A stretch of DNA of 64,000 nt. Source: Aminivibrio pyruvatiphilus. Its GTDB lineage: Bacteria > Synergistota > Synergistia > Synergistales > Aminobacteriaceae. Positions 24,938-33,909 of this stretch are shown one piece after another. The stretch spans positions 46,322-110,321 of the forward strand of contig NZ_SORI01000010.1 in NCBI RefSeq assembly GCF_004366815.1, given 5' to 3'. A model generated the notes under the pieces. The model was not told the origin of the DNA. It worked only from the letters and a program-made list of their open reading frames with translations, and made no database searches. Every line of letters starts with the position of its first letter. Within the stretch, counting starts at the first letter, position 1. A program made the position numbers and the translations under genes.

Positions 24938-26776
24938 TTATTCCACCGTAACGCTCTTCGCGAGGTTCCGCGGCTGGTCGATGTGACAGCCCAGGAACCT
25001 GGCGAAGAAGTAGGAGAAGAGCTGCAGGGGAGCCACGGTGAGGAACGGGGTGAACTGGTCCAGGGTCTCTGGGACGAAGAATATGTGGTCCGCTGTCCCG
25101 TCCAGGGAATCGTCACCCTCGGTGGCAATCGCAATGACCGGTGATTTTCTCGCCTTGGCCTCCAGGATGTTGGAGAAGGTTTTTTCGTGAAGCCCGTCCT
25201 TCGGAGAGATGACCACCACGGGAACCCTGGGGTCGAGAAGGGCTATGGGGCCGTGCTTCATCTCCCCCGCAGCGTAGGCCTCGGCGTGGACGTAGGAAAT
25301 CTCCTTGAGCTTCAGGGCTCCTTCGAGGGCCACGGGGTAGGAGATGCCCCTTCCAAGGAAGAGGAAATCCCGGGCCTCATTGTAGAGCATGGCCGTCTCC
25401 TGAAGGCTCTCCTGCCGCAGGAGCACGGATTCGAGCTTGTAGGGAAGCGCGGTGAGCTCGTCACAGTATTTCTTTTCCTGTTCCGGGGTCAGCTTGCCCT
25501 GCATCTTGGCCAGATGAATGGCCAGGAGGTAGAGCACGGCCATCTGTCCCATGAAGGTCTTGGTCGCGGCGACACCGATTTCAGGTCCCGCCTTGAGCTG
25601 GAGTACGTCATGAACCTCCCTGGCGATGGTGGAACCAATGACGTTCGTGACTGCAAGGCACCGTGCGCCCTTCTCCCGGGCGATCCGTTCCGCCGCGAGA
25701 GTGTCCGCCGTCTCTCCCGACTGGGAGACGAACACGGCGAGGGTGTCCGGCCCCAGGGGAATGTTCCTGTAGCGGTATTCGGACGCCACATCCACCCTGA
25801 TGTCGAAGTCGGTGATGGTCTCGAGGAAACGCTCCGCCACGAGGGCGGCGTAATAGGATGTTCCGCAGGCGACGATATGGAGCCTCTTCCATGAGGCCAC
25901 GTCTTTCTTTGTCCAGGGAAGCTCGGCGGAGAGGTCCACCGTTCCTTCCGCCAGCCTTTTTGCCATGGAGTTCCGGAGCACCGCTCCCTGCTCGTTGATC
26001 TCCTTGAGCATGAAATGAGGGTATCCTCCCTTATCGACCATGGTGACGTCCCAGTCGATGTGAGTCGGGATTTTTTCCAGCATCTCGCCGGAAGCGTTCC
26101 AGAAAAGAATCCCTTCTGATGAAAGTTCGGCGATATCCCCGTCATCCAGGTAGACCACGTCCTGGGTGTAGGGAAGAATAGCGGGAACGTCCGAAGCGCA
26201 GAGGGTTTCTCCCTTCGGGGAGGTTCCCACCACGAGGGGAGACCCTTTTCTGAGGCAGTAAATTTTGCCCGGGGCTTCCCTGGCCATGATCACGAGGGCA
26301 AAGGATCCGCTCAGCCGGGCATAGAGCTCCACAAGGGCCTCGACCATGCAGCCCCTGGCGCTGTAGAGCCTTGAGAGGAGCTCGGCAACCACTTCGGTGT
26401 CCGTTTCGGACTTGTAGTCACCGCAGGCTCCTTCTGCCAGTTCCCTGCGGATCTCGCGGTAGTTTTCCACTATGCCGTTATGGACGAGCACAAGACTCGA
26501 TGAGAGGTCCGAGTGAGGATGGGCGTTCACTTCCGTTACTCCGCCGTGGGTGGCCCACCGGGTGTGTCCGATGCCCTGGCTTCCCGAAACGGGATGGTCC
26601 TCCAGGATTCTCTCCAGGTCTGCTACTTTCCCCACGCCCTTGACAATATGCAGTTCCGGAGCATCCATGAGGGCGACTCCCGCTGAGTCGTACCCCCTGT
26701 ATTCAAGACTCCGCATTCCATTAATCAGAACGTCCTTGACGTTCCTTCCGCCGATATACCCAACTATTCCGCACAT
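24938..26776 (-). CDS. glmS: glutamine--fructose-6-phosphate aminotransferase
   Basis: The 612-residue product has normal length. It starts MCGIVGYIGG, with the Cys1 nucleophile of the glutaminase domain after Met removal. Two SIS (sugar isomerase) domains follow: VACGTSYYAALVAERF with VSQSGETADT, and then GRGISYPVALEGALKLKEISY. The C-terminus ends PRNLAKSVTVE as in the family. It makes glucosamine-6-phosphate, the entry to UDP-GlcNAc and peptidoglycan. The leader carries a glmS self-cleaving ribozyme (26812-26951), so glucosamine-6-phosphate should lower its own synthesis. It is last in the cdaA-cdaR-glmM-galU-glmS array. Confidence 0.98.
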   Translation of the reverse strand: MCGIVGYIGGRNVKDVLINGMRSLEYRGYDSAGVALMDAPELHIVKGVGKVADLERILEDHPVSGSQGIGHTRWATHGGVTEVNAHPHSDLSSSLVLVHNGIVENYREIRRELAEGACGDYKSETDTEVVAELLSRLYSARGCMVEALVELYARLSGSFALVIMAREAPGKIYCLRKGSPLVVGTSPKGETLCASDVPAILPYTQDVVYLDDGDIAELSSEGILFWNASGEMLEKIPTHIDWDVTMVDKGGYPHFMLKEINEQGAVLRNSMAKRLAEGTVDLSAELPWTKKDVASWKRLHIVACGTSYYAALVAERFLETITDFDIRVDVASEYRYRNIPLGPDTLAVFVSQSGETADTLAAERIAREKGARCLAVTNVIGSTIAREVHDVLQLKAGPEIGVAATKTFMGQMAVLYLLAIHLAKMQGKLTPEQEKKYCDELTALPYKLESVLLRQESLQETAMLYNEARDFLFLGRGISYPVALEGALKLKEISYVHAEAYAAGEMKHGPIALLDPRVPVVVISPKDGLHEKTFSNILEAKARKSPVIAIATEGDDSLDGTADHIFFVPETLDQFTPFLTVAPLQLFSYFFARFLGCHIDQPRNLAKSVTVE

Positions 26777-26811
26777 ATTCCAAACACCGCCTTTTTCCGC
26801 TCAAAGAAAAC

Positions 26812-26951
26812 GGCCTTCCTTTTTGTGGCGGAAATTGCTTTCCGCTTTTGTATGAAGGCTTTGCGGGCCGGTTTTCGCGGCCCCGGAGGCATCCGCCGAA
26901 TCTTCGATACTCCTCCGTCCTCGTCAGCCGGGGTCTCCCGGCGCAGGCGCT
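26812..26951 (-). ncRNA. glmS self-cleaving ribozyme/riboswitch
   Basis: The minus strand between galU and glmS contains the conserved ribozyme core. It has AGCGCC at the 5' end (cleavage expected between A at 26951 and G at 26950), then GACGAGGACGGAGG, then TATCGAAGATTCGGCGG, then ATGCCTCC, with GCAAAG further 3' and A-rich P3/P4-like stems down to about 26812. These blocks and their order match the known ribozyme, which uses glucosamine-6-phosphate as a cofactor to cleave the mRNA. The 3' boundary is approximate. It starts 17 nt after the galU stop, so cleavage would separate glmS from a long upstream transcript. Confidence 0.92.
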
Positions 26952-26967
26952 TTACACTGGCCGCTCG

Positions 26968-27840
26968 TTACCGCTGCTCCATTTGCGCTACAGCCCTGAG
27001 CACCACCTCCCTGAGTTCCGGATGGTCCATGGCAAGCTGGATGTTGGCCGAAAGCCACCCGGGCTGGGTGCCGCAGTCAAAGCGCCTGCCGTGAAATACC
27101 ACGCCCCAGACCGGTTCCCTGGAAAGGAGGGTCCGTATGGCGTCGGTCAGCTGTATCTCCCCGCCTGCTCCTGCCTGCTGGCCGGTGAGGATAGGGAATA
27201 TGGACGGTGAGAGAACATACCGCCCCATGATGGCAAGGTTGCTCGGAGCCGTTCCGGGAGCGGGCTTCTCCACCATATCCCGTATGGCGAAAAGTCCGGG
27301 TGCCGCTTCTTCCGCCCTGACCACCCCGTACCGGGACGTTTCCTCAGGAGGCACTTCCTCCAGGGCGATGACGCTTCCCCCCCGTTCCTCATGGACGGCG
27401 ATGAGCTGGGCAAGTACCGAGGGACGGGCGATCATCACATCGTCGGGAAGGATGACGCCGAAATACTCGTTGCGGCATACAGGTTCGCCGCAGAGCACAG
27501 CGTGGCCCAGGCCCAGGGGACGGTGCTGCCTGAGGTAGATGAAGTCGGCCATTTCCGAGAGGGAGATCACTTCGTCATAGAGGGTTCTCTTGTTTCTCGC
27601 CTTGAGCATTTCCTCGAGCTCGAAGGAGCGGTCAAAATAGTCCTCTATGGCCTTCTTGGACCTGCCGGTGATCATGACCATCTCCCGGCATCCTGCGGCA
27701 AGAGCCTCCTCTACGCCGTAAGCGATGATAGGCCGGTCCACCAGGGGGAGCATTTCCTTGGCGATCTCCTTGGTAGCCGGCAGGAATCGTGTTCCAAGGC
27801 CGGCCACGGGGAAGAGACATTTTTTAATGGATGAGGGCAT
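26968..27840 (-). CDS. galU: UTP--glucose-1-phosphate uridylyltransferase
   Basis: The product has 290 residues. The nucleotide-binding opening CLFPVAGLGTRFLPATKEIAKEM and YGVEEAL match GalU, and the internal VILPDDVMI and VEKPAPG segments fit. It makes UDP-glucose for polysaccharide or glycolipid synthesis. AAGGTG lies 9 nt before the ATG at 27840; a GTG 12 nt upstream is an alternative start. Its place between glmM and glmS is unusual for this array and links UDP-glucose and amino-sugar supply. Confidence 0.94.
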   Translation of the reverse strand: MPSSIKKCLFPVAGLGTRFLPATKEIAKEMLPLVDRPIIAYGVEEALAAGCREMVMITGRSKKAIEDYFDRSFELEEMLKARNKRTLYDEVISLSEMADFIYLRQHRPLGLGHAVLCGEPVCRNEYFGVILPDDVMIARPSVLAQLIAVHEERGGSVIALEEVPPEETSRYGVVRAEEAAPGLFAIRDMVEKPAPGTAPSNLAIMGRYVLSPSIFPILTGQQAGAGGEIQLTDAIRTLLSREPVWGVVFHGRRFDCGTQPGWLSANIQLAMDHPELREVVLRAVAQMEQR

Positions 27841-27870
27841 GGTATCCGTCACCTTTCCGTACGCAATGTT

Positions 27871-29235
27871 TTACCTGCATTTCTCGCGGATGGCATTCAC
27901 GAGCATATCCGAGACTTCTTCCATGAGCTTCCTGTCCCTGGCCTCCACGAGAACTCTCATGAGGGGCTCGGTACCGGAAGGCCGGATGAGAATCCTTCCG
28001 GCTCCTCCAAGAATAGGCTCCACGTCGGAAGAAAGTTCTTTTATAAAATCGCCGTTCACTTGCTTCTCCCTCGAAATCTCCACGTTCCGGAGAATCTGTG
28101 GGTAGGGAGAAAACCTGTCGGCAAGGGTATCAATATCTTCGCCGAGGGAGAGGCAGGCCTTGAGGAAAAAGAGCCCCGTGCAGATGCCGTCCCCGGTGTT
28201 GACCACCGAGGAGATAATCACGTGGCCGGACTGTTCTCCTCCCAGGCGGGAACCCGTTGCATTCAAGGTCTCCATGACGTATCTGTCCCCCACCTGGCAT
28301 CGGTGAACCCTGAGGCCTTCGCTTCCGAGGTGTTCCTCCAGGGCCATGTTGCTCATCACCGTCGCCACGACTCCGGAACCGAGGCATCCCGCCGAGGCGA
28401 GCCACCGGCCGAGAATCCACAGCATGATGTCTCCGTCAAGGGGCCGTCCCCTGCCGTCGGACAGTAGAACCCGGTCGGCGTCTCCGTCGTAGGCTATTCC
28501 CACAGGGAGTCCTTTTTCCTTGACAAGGCCGCAGATATGGGACATCTTCATCACGCCCACACCTTCGTTGATGTTCAGGCCGTCCGGTTCGTTTCCCACC
28601 ACGGTCCACCTGCCGCCGAGCTTCTCGAAGAGGGAGGGGGCCACGAAGGATGCTGCTCCATGGGCGCAGTCCACCGCGCCTTCTGCCGGAAAAGGCAGCT
28701 CCCGGCCCCAGAGGGAGGCAAGCCAGTCACCGTATTCCACGGCAAGTTCCGGGGTCTGCCGCAGCACACCGACCGAGGCGCCGGTGGGACGCCAGTCGTC
28801 GGTGAGGTTGTCCCCCATGTATTCCTCGATGGAGGCCTCCATTTCATCGGAAAGTTTGTAGCCTTCTCCGTCGAGGAACTTGATGCCGTTGTACTCCGCA
28901 GGATTGTGGGATGCGCTTATCACAGCACCGCCGTGCATGCCGGTTTTTTTGACCGCAAAGCTGACACCGGGTGTCGGTATCACTCCGAGCATGAACACCT
29001 CCGCCCCGGCGGAGGTCATGCCTGCGGCAAGGGCGGCCTCCAGCATCTGTCCCGATCTCCTCGTATCCCTGCCTACGGCGATGCGGGGTCTCGGAACCCC
29101 CCTTTCAGTGAGGAAGAGAATATAGGAGCGCCCGAGGCGCAGGGCCATTTCCGGAGTCATGTCTCCCCTGTTGGCGACATCCCTGACGCCGTCCGTTCCG
29201 AAAAGGCAGCGCACTCTTTCGGGGTTGCTCGTCAT
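27871..29235 (-). CDS. glmM: phosphoglucosamine mutase
   Basis: The 454-residue product is full length. It has the N-terminal FGTDGVRDVANRG, the active-site serine loop ISASHNPAEYNGIK, the metal-binding DGDADR, the sugar-binding GGEQSGHVI, and the C-terminal phosphate-binding RPSGTEPLMRV. It converts glucosamine-6-phosphate to glucosamine-1-phosphate. It lies between cdaR and galU. GlmM is known to bind and inhibit CdaA in several bacteria, which fits this order. Confidence 0.97.
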   Translation of the reverse strand: MTSNPERVRCLFGTDGVRDVANRGDMTPEMALRLGRSYILFLTERGVPRPRIAVGRDTRRSGQMLEAALAAGMTSAGAEVFMLGVIPTPGVSFAVKKTGMHGGAVISASHNPAEYNGIKFLDGEGYKLSDEMEASIEEYMGDNLTDDWRPTGASVGVLRQTPELAVEYGDWLASLWGRELPFPAEGAVDCAHGAASFVAPSLFEKLGGRWTVVGNEPDGLNINEGVGVMKMSHICGLVKEKGLPVGIAYDGDADRVLLSDGRGRPLDGDIMLWILGRWLASAGCLGSGVVATVMSNMALEEHLGSEGLRVHRCQVGDRYVMETLNATGSRLGGEQSGHVIISSVVNTGDGICTGLFFLKACLSLGEDIDTLADRFSPYPQILRNVEISREKQVNGDFIKELSSDVEPILGGAGRILIRPSGTEPLMRVLVEARDRKLMEEVSDMLVNAIREKCR

Positions 29236-29266
29236 GTTACCTCACCATCCCAGCGGTTAGAAATAA

Positions 29267-30493
29267 TCACTGTACGTCTGCAATGACTGTAATATTCGAG
29301 GGTTCAACCCTGACCACCTTCAGCTTCCCTTCAGTCCTGTTCCGAACCTGTACGGGGACTGTCAGGCGCCGGGAAACCACGTTGGTCACGTTGACAAAGG
29401 GCTGGATGAGGAGTTCTTTTTCATCCAGGGAATTGACTTCCGAGGGAACTCCTTCCACGGTGATGTTCACCGACGGAGGCTCCACCTTCCACTTGGGGTA
29501 GACGCTCTTTCCCTCCACTTCCACTGCCACCCGGGAGAGAAGGCGCGTCACGGTGAAAGGCGTCAGAAGGACATTTACCCTCACAGACGAAGCCCCGACG
29601 ATCTTCACAAGCGTATCTTCCGGCTCCCTGAGAGGAATGACCATGTTCTGCTCTTTCGCGATGTCGGTGATGTCGATGGTTTCTGTATCGATCTTCGTCA
29701 CCGAGTCAAGCTTCGCAAGGGGACCTTCCACGGTGACCACCGCCGGTTCCACCACAACCGCCTTGAGACGGAAATCGTCCACCGGCTTGCCTATGATCCG
29801 GGCATTCACCGGAACGTTCTTCTTCGGCACTCCTTCCGCGAGAACGGCACTGAATTTCACCCGCTTCGGCTCAAAGGATACTTCCTCCTCGAATTCTTCG
29901 GACTTGACTATTTCCACGGGCAGGGAAAGCTCTCCTCCCGCCTTGAGATCCTCAAGAGTGGGAGCGATACGGGCAGATCCTATCTTCGCGAGATCCTTCT
30001 CGCTTCCTTTCACGCTTATGTCCCTGGGAACGATTTCCACCATGTCAAGATACAGCCCGGGGGGCAGCCCTTTATCCACGGTCACTTCCACAGGGATGAG
30101 CCTGTCGATGTACCGGAGAAGCTCGATATCGACATGTGTCGGGACCACGTCCACCAGTTTTACGTCCTTGGGGGCAATGGCCCTCACTGCCAGCCTGTAT
30201 TTTCCCACACCGAGCCCCCTGGCGTCCACTTCGCAGACCACCGCATCGGGCGAAAGGGAGGACAGGACTGCCGGGGCACCGGAAAGGACTACCTCCACCT
30301 CTTTCACAGGCCCCTTCAGGGTCGTCTGGGGAGGAACGTTGAGGTATTCGAGAGGGACGGACATGCTTCTCGTCGTTTCCGTGGTTCTGCTTCCGGAAGC
30401 GTAAAACCAGAAAGCGAAGGCAATGACCACGGCCATTACCCGAAGGAACATGGGAGAGGATATTATATCATCGGTTTTCGGTGTTTCAGCCAT
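29267..30493 (-). CDS. cdaR: YbbR-domain regulator of diadenylate cyclase
   Basis: The product has 408 residues. One N-terminal membrane anchor (FLRVMAVVIAFAFWFYASG) is followed by about four extracytoplasmic YbbR repeats rich in beta strands, each with a VPLE-, VPVN- or VEVT-type opening. CdaR is anchored in the membrane and modulates CdaA. The gene lies directly after cdaA in the conserved cdaA-cdaR-glmM order. Confidence 0.92.
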   Translation of the reverse strand: MAETPKTDDIISSPMFLRVMAVVIAFAFWFYASGSRTTETTRSMSVPLEYLNVPPQTTLKGPVKEVEVVLSGAPAVLSSLSPDAVVCEVDARGLGVGKYRLAVRAIAPKDVKLVDVVPTHVDIELLRYIDRLIPVEVTVDKGLPPGLYLDMVEIVPRDISVKGSEKDLAKIGSARIAPTLEDLKAGGELSLPVEIVKSEEFEEEVSFEPKRVKFSAVLAEGVPKKNVPVNARIIGKPVDDFRLKAVVVEPAVVTVEGPLAKLDSVTKIDTETIDITDIAKEQNMVIPLREPEDTLVKIVGASSVRVNVLLTPFTVTRLLSRVAVEVEGKSVYPKWKVEPPSVNITVEGVPSEVNSLDEKELLIQPFVNVTNVVSRRLTVPVQVRNRTEGKLKVVRVEPSNITVIADVQ

Positions 30494-30528
30494 AGTGTGC
30501 CGGCGCCTCCTCAGAGAAAAAAGGGAAA

Positions 30529-31341
30529 TCAGGACCAGAGAGTCCGGATGTCTTCCTGCAGCCTGTCGAGAAGGGACTTGTTCTCCTCGTCTTCACCGCC
30601 GAAGTAATGGAGCAGCAGCTTCTGCACCTGGGCTTCCTTGAGGTTTTTGGAAAGGTGGCCGTTGATCGCCAGGGAGACTTCCCCTCTCTCTTCGGAAACC
30701 ACAAGGGCGATGGCATCGGATACCTCGGTGACACCAAGAGCTGCCCTGTGACGGGTGCCGATCCACCTCGAAAGGTCGGAATTCTCGGTGAGGGGAAGGT
30801 AGCAGCTCGCGGCGACGATATTGTCCCTGTCAATGATGACGGCTCCGTCGTGGAGGGGGTTTCCCTCCCAAAATATGGAGATAAGGAGTTCCTGGGTGAT
30901 ATCGGCGTTCAGCTTGATAGCCGTTCTCCAGAAATCCTTCAGGCCGGTGTTTCGTTCAAGAACGATGAGGGCGCCGATTTTCTGCCCCTTGAGATAGCTG
31001 ATGGCCCGGGCGACCTCGTGGCTCAGGAGTTCGGCCTTCTTTCCTGTTTTCTTCCTCTGCCAGAGACTTCCGCCCCTTCCCAGCTCCTCGAGCATTTTCC
31101 GCAGCTCGGGCTGAAAAACGATTGGAATGGCAATGACCAGCACACCAAGGACCTTTCCAAGAAACCACGAGAGGGTCCGGAGGTCGAATATCCGGGCAGC
31201 GGCAGCGAGGGCCCCCATGATGAGAAGCCCTTTGACGAGCTGCATCGCCCTCGTGCCGACGATCAGCAGGAGCAGCCTGTGGACGATTATGGAAATGACT
31301 ATTATATCGATGGCGTCCTGCCACCGGAAAAAATCAAGCAT
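30529..31341 (-). CDS. cdaA: diadenylate cyclase, membrane-bound
   Basis: The product has 270 residues. Three N-terminal membrane segments are followed by a DAC domain with the catalytic motifs DGAVIIDRD and GTRHRAALG. It makes c-di-AMP from two ATP, a second messenger for turgor, potassium and cell-wall homeostasis. It heads cdaA-cdaR-glmM-galU-glmS. Potassium uptake genes trkH and trkA, common c-di-AMP targets, lie elsewhere in the window. Confidence 0.96.
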   Translation of the reverse strand: MLDFFRWQDAIDIIVISIIVHRLLLLIVGTRAMQLVKGLLIMGALAAAARIFDLRTLSWFLGKVLGVLVIAIPIVFQPELRKMLEELGRGGSLWQRKKTGKKAELLSHEVARAISYLKGQKIGALIVLERNTGLKDFWRTAIKLNADITQELLISIFWEGNPLHDGAVIIDRDNIVAASCYLPLTENSDLSRWIGTRHRAALGVTEVSDAIALVVSEERGEVSLAINGHLSKNLKEAQVQKLLLHYFGGEDEENKSLLDRLQEDIRTLWS

Positions 31342-31383
31342 GGGTTCTCTCCGGGCTATAATATGGAACCATTCCGTACTATA

Positions 31384-32457
31384 CTATACCACTTCGAAAG
31401 GAACATAGGGGGAAGTCGCCAGGGCCAGCATGGCGCCGTAATCCGGAAAAAACTTCAGCTTGTCTCCCTGGGCGAGAGGCACAGCGGCATCCTCCACGTC
31501 CAGGATCAGGTGATCGCTGGACGCGCCGAGAATAATAACTCCCTCAAGCTCCGGCACAAGCCCTTCGATCCGGACGTCCTGCCTTCCCACGGCGGCAATG
31601 GCCCTCATGCGGGTTCCCCTGTCCTCGAAAACCGGCCGGCCTCCGAAGGCATCGGCCCCTACGGGGCCCACGGGAACCGACGGCTTCTTTCGCACCTCCA
31701 CCAGTTCCGCCTCAAGCCACATGGTCCTCCGGAGGAGCCAGGGAATGGACCTCATAGACGTAACATCCTCGCCGAGAAGGATACCCTCGCCGATCCTCAG
31801 GCTGTTTATGCCCGGAGGAATCTCTCCCCGCTCCAGGAGCAGGAGAGAGGAAGTGGACCCTCCGGAGAAGACGGAAAGGGGGTATCCGACCTCCCGCTCC
31901 AGTTCCTTTCCGATGCGTATCAGCTGCAGGAGCTTCTCCCCTGTCGGGAGGGTGCCTCCGTAGCATCCGAAATTGACGCCCACACCCCTGCAGCGGACCC
32001 TCGGGGAACACTTAAGGATTTCGGCGATTCTGCCCGTATCGTCCATCCACACGCCTTCCCGGAGATCGCCGAGGTCCACCATGACGATCACTTCGTGGCT
32101 CAGCCCCGAAGCGGCACAGGCTTTTTCCAGCCCGACCACCGTTTCGGCAGTGCTGACAAGGGAACAGTCAGCCCGGGAAACAACAAGGTGCAGTTCGCTG
32201 AGCATGGGGATGCGGAGAAGAAGAAGGGGCAGACCGGTGTTCAGGGCCTTCAGGGTTGCCAGGTTGCCCACCCGGCTGTCGGCGAGCTCGGAACATCCGC
32301 CCGCCACCATGGCCCGGACGATGTCCTCGTGGGCGCACATTCCCTTGGTGACTCCAGAGACGGATATTCCCGCCGCGGCGCATTTCTGCACAACCCTGCG
32401 GGCGTTTTCTTCTATCGTCTTCGCGTTTACGATGAGACGGGGCCAGAGTTCGCTCAT
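31384..32457 (-). CDS. orr: alanine/ornithine racemase family PLP-dependent enzyme
   Basis: The product has 357 residues with an alanine-racemase-type barrel. The cofactor lysine lies in GISVSGVTKGMCAHEDI and the family-specific SELADSRVGNLATLK follows; FSGGSTSSLLLLERGEIPPG is also typical. Members include ornithine racemase of clostridial ornithine fermentation, which supplies D-ornithine to the aminomutase. Together with ord at 15407 this suggests that pathway, but distinguishing ornithine from alanine or other substrates needs a tree. GAGGAGG precedes the ATG. It lies 1 nt after nfo and upstream of cdaA. Confidence 0.85.
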   Translation of the reverse strand: MSELWPRLIVNAKTIEENARRVVQKCAAAGISVSGVTKGMCAHEDIVRAMVAGGCSELADSRVGNLATLKALNTGLPLLLLRIPMLSELHLVVSRADCSLVSTAETVVGLEKACAASGLSHEVIVMVDLGDLREGVWMDDTGRIAEILKCSPRVRCRGVGVNFGCYGGTLPTGEKLLQLIRIGKELEREVGYPLSVFSGGSTSSLLLLERGEIPPGINSLRIGEGILLGEDVTSMRSIPWLLRRTMWLEAELVEVRKKPSVPVGPVGADAFGGRPVFEDRGTRMRAIAAVGRQDVRIEGLVPELEGVIILGASSDHLILDVEDAAVPLAQGDKLKFFPDYGAMLALATSPYVPFEVV

Positions 32458-32458
32458 G

Positions 32459-33301
32459 TTATCCTCCTCTCAGTTTTCGAAGAAGGGCGATGTCCCCCCC
32501 GTAACCGGCGCCGGTCTGGGGGGTTTCCAGAATACAGGGAACATGCTCCCACAAGGGGTCCCCGAGAATCAGGGAAAACGGGGTATACCCCAGTTCGCCC
32601 TCGCCGATGTGAGCATGGCGGTCAAGCCTTCTGCCAAGGGGGTGGGAGCTGTCGTTGAAATGCCAGCAGCGGACTCTCTCCACTCCCACCGCCGAATCGA
32701 TCTGCCCGATCAGACGGCGGTAGGCGGGCTCGGTTCTGAAATCGTGGCCTGCGGCGAACATGTGGCAGGTGTCGAGACACATCCCAAGCCTGGGATCCCA
32801 GTCAAGCGCCTCGAATATGCGGCGGAAGTCCCGGAAATCAGCTCCGAGGTGGTTTCCCTGGCCCGACATGGTTTCGAGCAGGATGTTCACCCTCTTGTGG
32901 GATGTCCTTGCGAGCGCCGTTCCCAGCCGCCTGGCCACAAGGTCGAGGGAGTCCTCCGCCGGGTTGCCCCTGGAAGACCCTGGATGGAGCACCAGGTCCT
33001 CGATGCCGAGGATGTCGCACCGCTCTATCTCGTCCTCGAGAGCCGCAGCGCTTTTCTCGCCCGTAGCGTCGGTGGCAGCGAGATTGATGAGATAGGATGC
33101 GTGGACCACCACGTCCCTGATGGAGCTTCCGCTCCAAGCCCGGAGGAAGCGTTCTGCCCTCCCCTGGGAGACGGGACCGCTCCTCCATTGGAGCTGGTTC
33201 TTTGTAAAAATCTGCATGACCTCGCAGGAAAGCTCCTCTCCCCTGGCAAAAGCCTGCTCCAGTCCCCCGGCGATGGAAACATGGGCTCCAATGAGGGCCA
33301 T
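32459..33301 (-). CDS. nfo: endonuclease IV (AP endonuclease)
   Basis: The product has 280 residues and opens ALIGAHVSIAGGLEQAF, the typical AP-endonuclease-2 family start, with metal-ligand segments containing HPG, LETMSGQG, CLDTCHMFAAG and HFNDS. It incises abasic sites in DNA repair. The start at 33301 overlaps the upstream stop (TGATG) and has AAAGGCGGG 8 nt before it. An ATG 6 nt upstream is less likely. Confidence 0.93.
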   Translation of the reverse strand: MALIGAHVSIAGGLEQAFARGEELSCEVMQIFTKNQLQWRSGPVSQGRAERFLRAWSGSSIRDVVVHASYLINLAATDATGEKSAAALEDEIERCDILGIEDLVLHPGSSRGNPAEDSLDLVARRLGTALARTSHKRVNILLETMSGQGNHLGADFRDFRRIFEALDWDPRLGMCLDTCHMFAAGHDFRTEPAYRRLIGQIDSAVGVERVRCWHFNDSSHPLGRRLDRHAHIGEGELGYTPFSLILGDPLWEHVPCILETPQTGAGYGGDIALLRKLRGG

Positions 33302-33909
33302 CAGCATATCCCGCCTTTCAGACTCTCGAGAACGCGGCGGAGTATCCGGGCGGTAACGCCCCAGATAATCCAGCCGTTTTCGAGGCGGTATTCCGGGTAT
33401 TCATGCAGTGTTCCCCGGACTTCAACGGTCTTCGTCACGGGGACGTCCGGAAAGAGGTCTACGCCTGCGAAGCAGGCGCCCTCGGTCTCTCCTGAGGAGA
33501 GGTCGAGATCCTCCGGTTTGAACCGGGTGACCATGCCCACCACGGGAAGCACTGCCACACCGGAAACAACGGCGTATTCGGGGGCCAGGATACCGAGGGT
33601 TTCCACGCAATCCGGCTGAATGCCCGTTTCTTCCGCCGTCTCCCTGAGAGCCGTGGAGACGGGGCCGAAATCTCCCTGCTCCCTCATGCCCCCCGGGAAG
33701 CAGATTTCTCCCGCATGGTGCCGCAGCTTGGCCGAGCGCCGGAGAAAGAGAAGCTCAGGCCCCCCCGGGCCGGCAAAAAAAGGAACGAGTACGGCGCTCT
33801 TTCCGGGGGCGTCAGTGACCACGTTTTCCCACGGGGGATCCGCGGGAGGTGAGAAAACCACGGTGATGCGGTCTTTCCATTCCCGGGCGTCGTTCCAGGA
33901 GCCTTTCAT
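33301..33909 (-). CDS. NUDIX hydrolase, CoA pyrophosphatase type
   Basis: The product has 202 residues. The NUDIX box is seen as GGMREQGDFGPVSTAL followed by RETAEETG. The segment just before it, LLFLRRSAKLRHHAGEICFPGG, matches the extra motif of CoA and CoA-derivative pyrophosphatases. It probably hydrolyses CoA or related nucleotides. Starts and stops overlap by 4 nt with pyk and 1 nt with nfo, so it is part of a tight operon. Confidence 0.88.
   Translation of the reverse strand: MKGSWNDAREWKDRITVVFSPPADPPWENVVTDAPGKSAVLVPFFAGPGGPELLFLRRSAKLRHHAGEICFPGGMREQGDFGPVSTALRETAEETGIQPDCVETLGILAPEYAVVSGVAVLPVVGMVTRFKPEDLDLSSGETEGACFAGVDLFPDVPVTKTVEVRGTLHEYPEYRLENGWIIWGVTARILRRVLESLKGGIC

Noticed and set aside
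30607..32658. A 683-codon open frame on the plus strand
   Set aside because: It is antisense to cdaA, the racemase gene and nfo, all of which have clear motifs.
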